DNA of 6,707 nucleotides, from the NCBI GenBank assembly GCA_964624465.1, contig CAZUZD010000325.1:1-6707 (forward strand), in the 5' to 3' direction. Both the position numbers and the translations under genes were made by a program. Below are positions 5,477 through 6,707 of the stretch, in pieces (the first letter of the stretch is position 1; every line of letters begins with the position of its first letter). Source of the DNA: CAZUZD01 sp964624465. GTDB taxonomy: Bacteria; Planctomycetota; Planctomycetia; Isosphaerales; Isosphaeraceae. The notes beneath the pieces were generated by a model. It worked only from the letters and a program-made list of their open reading frames with translations. It did no database searches and was not told the origin of the DNA.

Positions 5477-6707
5477 TCAGCCGGCTCGGCGGGCCGGCGG
5501 GGCGTCCGGGGACGCGAAGCGGGGGTCGAGGTCCGACTTGTCGAGCGACCGGGTCACGACCGACTCGACCTCGACTCGCATGCCGGGCAGGACCCGGGCC
5601 ATGCCGGCCTTCAGGAGCGCCTCGACCTGCCCGACGAGCTCGGGCACGTCGTCGCCGGCCGGCACCTCGACGACGACCTGGTCGTGCACGAACGAGACCA
5701 GGCGGAAGCCGGCCCGCCAGACGTCCCACATGCCGTAGATGGCGCCGTCGGCGGCCAGGCCCTGGAAGATCGTGTTCCGGGCGCTGCAGAAGGTCGCATT
5801 GGCCCGCAGCCGACCGGTGGCCGTGAACACCGACCGGCGACCGAACCGGTCCTGGATCGCGCCGTGGAGCCTCGCGCCCGGCTTCCGGGCCAGCAACTGC
5901 GAACGCAGGCCGGGCTCGGCCAGGTGGTCGACCAGCGCCTGCGCCGCCTCCCAGAAGTACGCTCGCTCGGCCGGCGAGTACAACCGCCCGGCGCGGGTCA
6001 TCGGGCTATCGAGGTGGAGGACCTTCAGCAGCATTCCCCCCAGCCAGCCCTGCGGCTGGCGGTCCTCCGACCCGGGGGCCCGCCACGCCTGGCCGGTGGC
6101 CGCGTGATACGCCTCGGGCGTGAGCTCGAGCTCGTGGGCGAGGTTCAGGCCGACGTCGACCTCGTCCTTGAGGAAGCTCTTGAGTTCGGGGCAGAGCCGC
6201 TCGTAGGCATTGATCCGGGCCTGCACCTCCTCGGGCCCAAGCTCGACACCGTAGCCGGCCCGCGCGACAGCCTGCAACCGCTCCGGCCCCATGCCACCGA
6301 GCCGCCCGAACGAGATCGGCTTGGCGCCGTCCCGCTCCGCCTTCGTGACCGCGTCGGGGTCCTTGCCGAGCACGGTCGCGGCGATGAGGCGGTGGACGTC
6401 GGCCCCCTCGTTGACCAGGCGGGCCAGCTCCGAGTCGAGGCCGAACTGGGCGCCCACCGCATACCCGATAGCGACGAGCTCGATCTGGCGGTAATCGCTG
6501 TCGATGTACACCGCCCCGGGCTGGCCGGGCACGAACAGCCGCCGGATCTTGCGGGCCGGGGAGTCGGCCGCGCCGCCCCGGGGCAGGGCCTGGAGGTTGA
6601 CCTGGCCGCTGCAGCTGGTCCGGCCGGTCTGGAGCAGGAAGCCGAATTTCGGGAACACGCGGGCCACCGAGGTCCGGCTCAGGTAGGTCGACTCCAGCTT
6701 GTCCGCG
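5477..6707 (-). CDS. Family A DNA polymerase (Pol I type), C-terminal part; 5' end outside the window
   Basis: The polymerase domain of a Pol I-like enzyme. The frame stays open to the right edge, and the first 13 edge codons (ADKLESTYLSRTS) already match the family's 'KL.STY' segment, so the GTG at 6667 is not the true start. Numbering from that GTG, residues 15-31 (GRTSCSGQVNLQALPRG) are the template-contact motif. Motif A is DYRQIEL with catalytic Asp58. Motif B is RDGAKPISFGRLGG with Arg112, Lys116 and Phe120. Residues 298-307 (NTIFQGLAAD) match the N...QG.AAD motif. Motif C is VHDQ with catalytic Asp329. Unusual points are Gly124 where E. coli Pol I has Tyr766, Gln330 where the HDE motif has Glu883, and about 90 extra residues (roughly 166-268) between motifs B and C. 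Both catalytic aspartates are intact, so the enzyme is probably active. Any exonuclease domain would lie outside the window. It is convergent with the ParB-like gene. A role in element-encoded replication or repair is inference. Confidence 0.93.
   Translation of the reverse strand, partial: ADKLESTYLSRTSVARVFPKFGFLLQTGRTSCSGQVNLQALPRGGAADSPARKIRRLFVPGQPGAVYIDSDYRQIELVAIGYAVGAQFGLDSELARLVNEGADVHRLIAATVLGKDPDAVTKAERDGAKPISFGRLGGMGPERLQAVARAGYGVELGPEEVQARINAYERLCPELKSFLKDEVDVGLNLAHELELTPEAYHAATGQAWRAPGSEDRQPQGWLGGMLLKVLHLDSPMTRAGRLYSPAERAYFWEAAQALVDHLAEPGLRSQLLARKPGARLHGAIQDRFGRRSVFTATGRLRANATFCSARNTIFQGLAADGAIYGMWDVWRAGFRLVSFVHDQVVVEVPAGDDVPELVGQVEALLKAGMARVLPGMRVEVESVVTRSLDKSDLDPRFASPDAPPARRAG

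Noticed and set aside
5477..6667. GTG at 6667 as the start of the polymerase gene
   Set aside because: The frame remains open upstream to the window edge, and the upstream codons already match conserved family A sequence, so the gene continues outside.
1..6707. CRISPR array, tRNA, rRNA, transposase ends or canonical parS site
   Set aside because: I saw no spaced direct repeats of CRISPR type, no cloverleaf or rRNA-like sequence, no transposase motifs and no TGTTTCACGTGAAACA-like site by eye. Tandem repeats are confined to the ParB-like tail.

Overview
The window looks like chromosomal or plasmid accessory DNA from a planctomycete, probably of the Isosphaeraceae/Gemmataceae type. The basis is the very high GC content, GC-rich third codon positions, and two copies of the DUF1580 small DNA-binding family, which as far as I know is essentially confined to Planctomycetes. 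The species assignment is inference. There are no rRNA, tRNA, CRISPR or transposase genes.

Layout. Bases 1-391 are non-coding and rich in structure: the right half of a terminator at the edge, an imperfect hairpin at 126-161, a large nested palindrome at 188-247, and a short hairpin behind the first DUF1580 gene. On the minus strand follow DUF1580 copy A (694 to 392) and, upstream of it, a 329-residue protein of unknown function with a helical, probably coiled-coil C-terminus (2128 to 1139). Bases 2129-2985 form a long central region between two diverging gene pairs. It holds a possible frame-broken coding remnant with a strong hairpin, then a cluster of GTGAACCTG/GTTAACCTG motifs in both orientations. 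On the plus strand follow DUF1580 copy B (2986-3354, GTG start with a perfect AGGAGG) and a ParB-like protein (3761-5399) with an acidic tandem-repeat tail. A perfect 15-bp hairpin then separates this gene from a convergent family A DNA polymerase gene, which enters from the right edge (6707 to 5477, 5' end missing).

The ParB-like gene contains a 100-N assembly gap (5208-5307) inside a 24-bp tandem repeat. The flanks join exactly into one more in-frame repeat unit, so the apparent frameshift comes from the arbitrary gap length. The real protein is at least 512 residues long and ends at 5399.

Together, a ParB-like protein, a divergent Pol I-type polymerase, two excisionase/AlpA-like regulators, a repeated-motif region and a long palindrome suggest a replication/partition module of a plasmid, phage-plasmid or integrated element. 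That reading is inference: no replication initiator, ParA or integrase is visible here.
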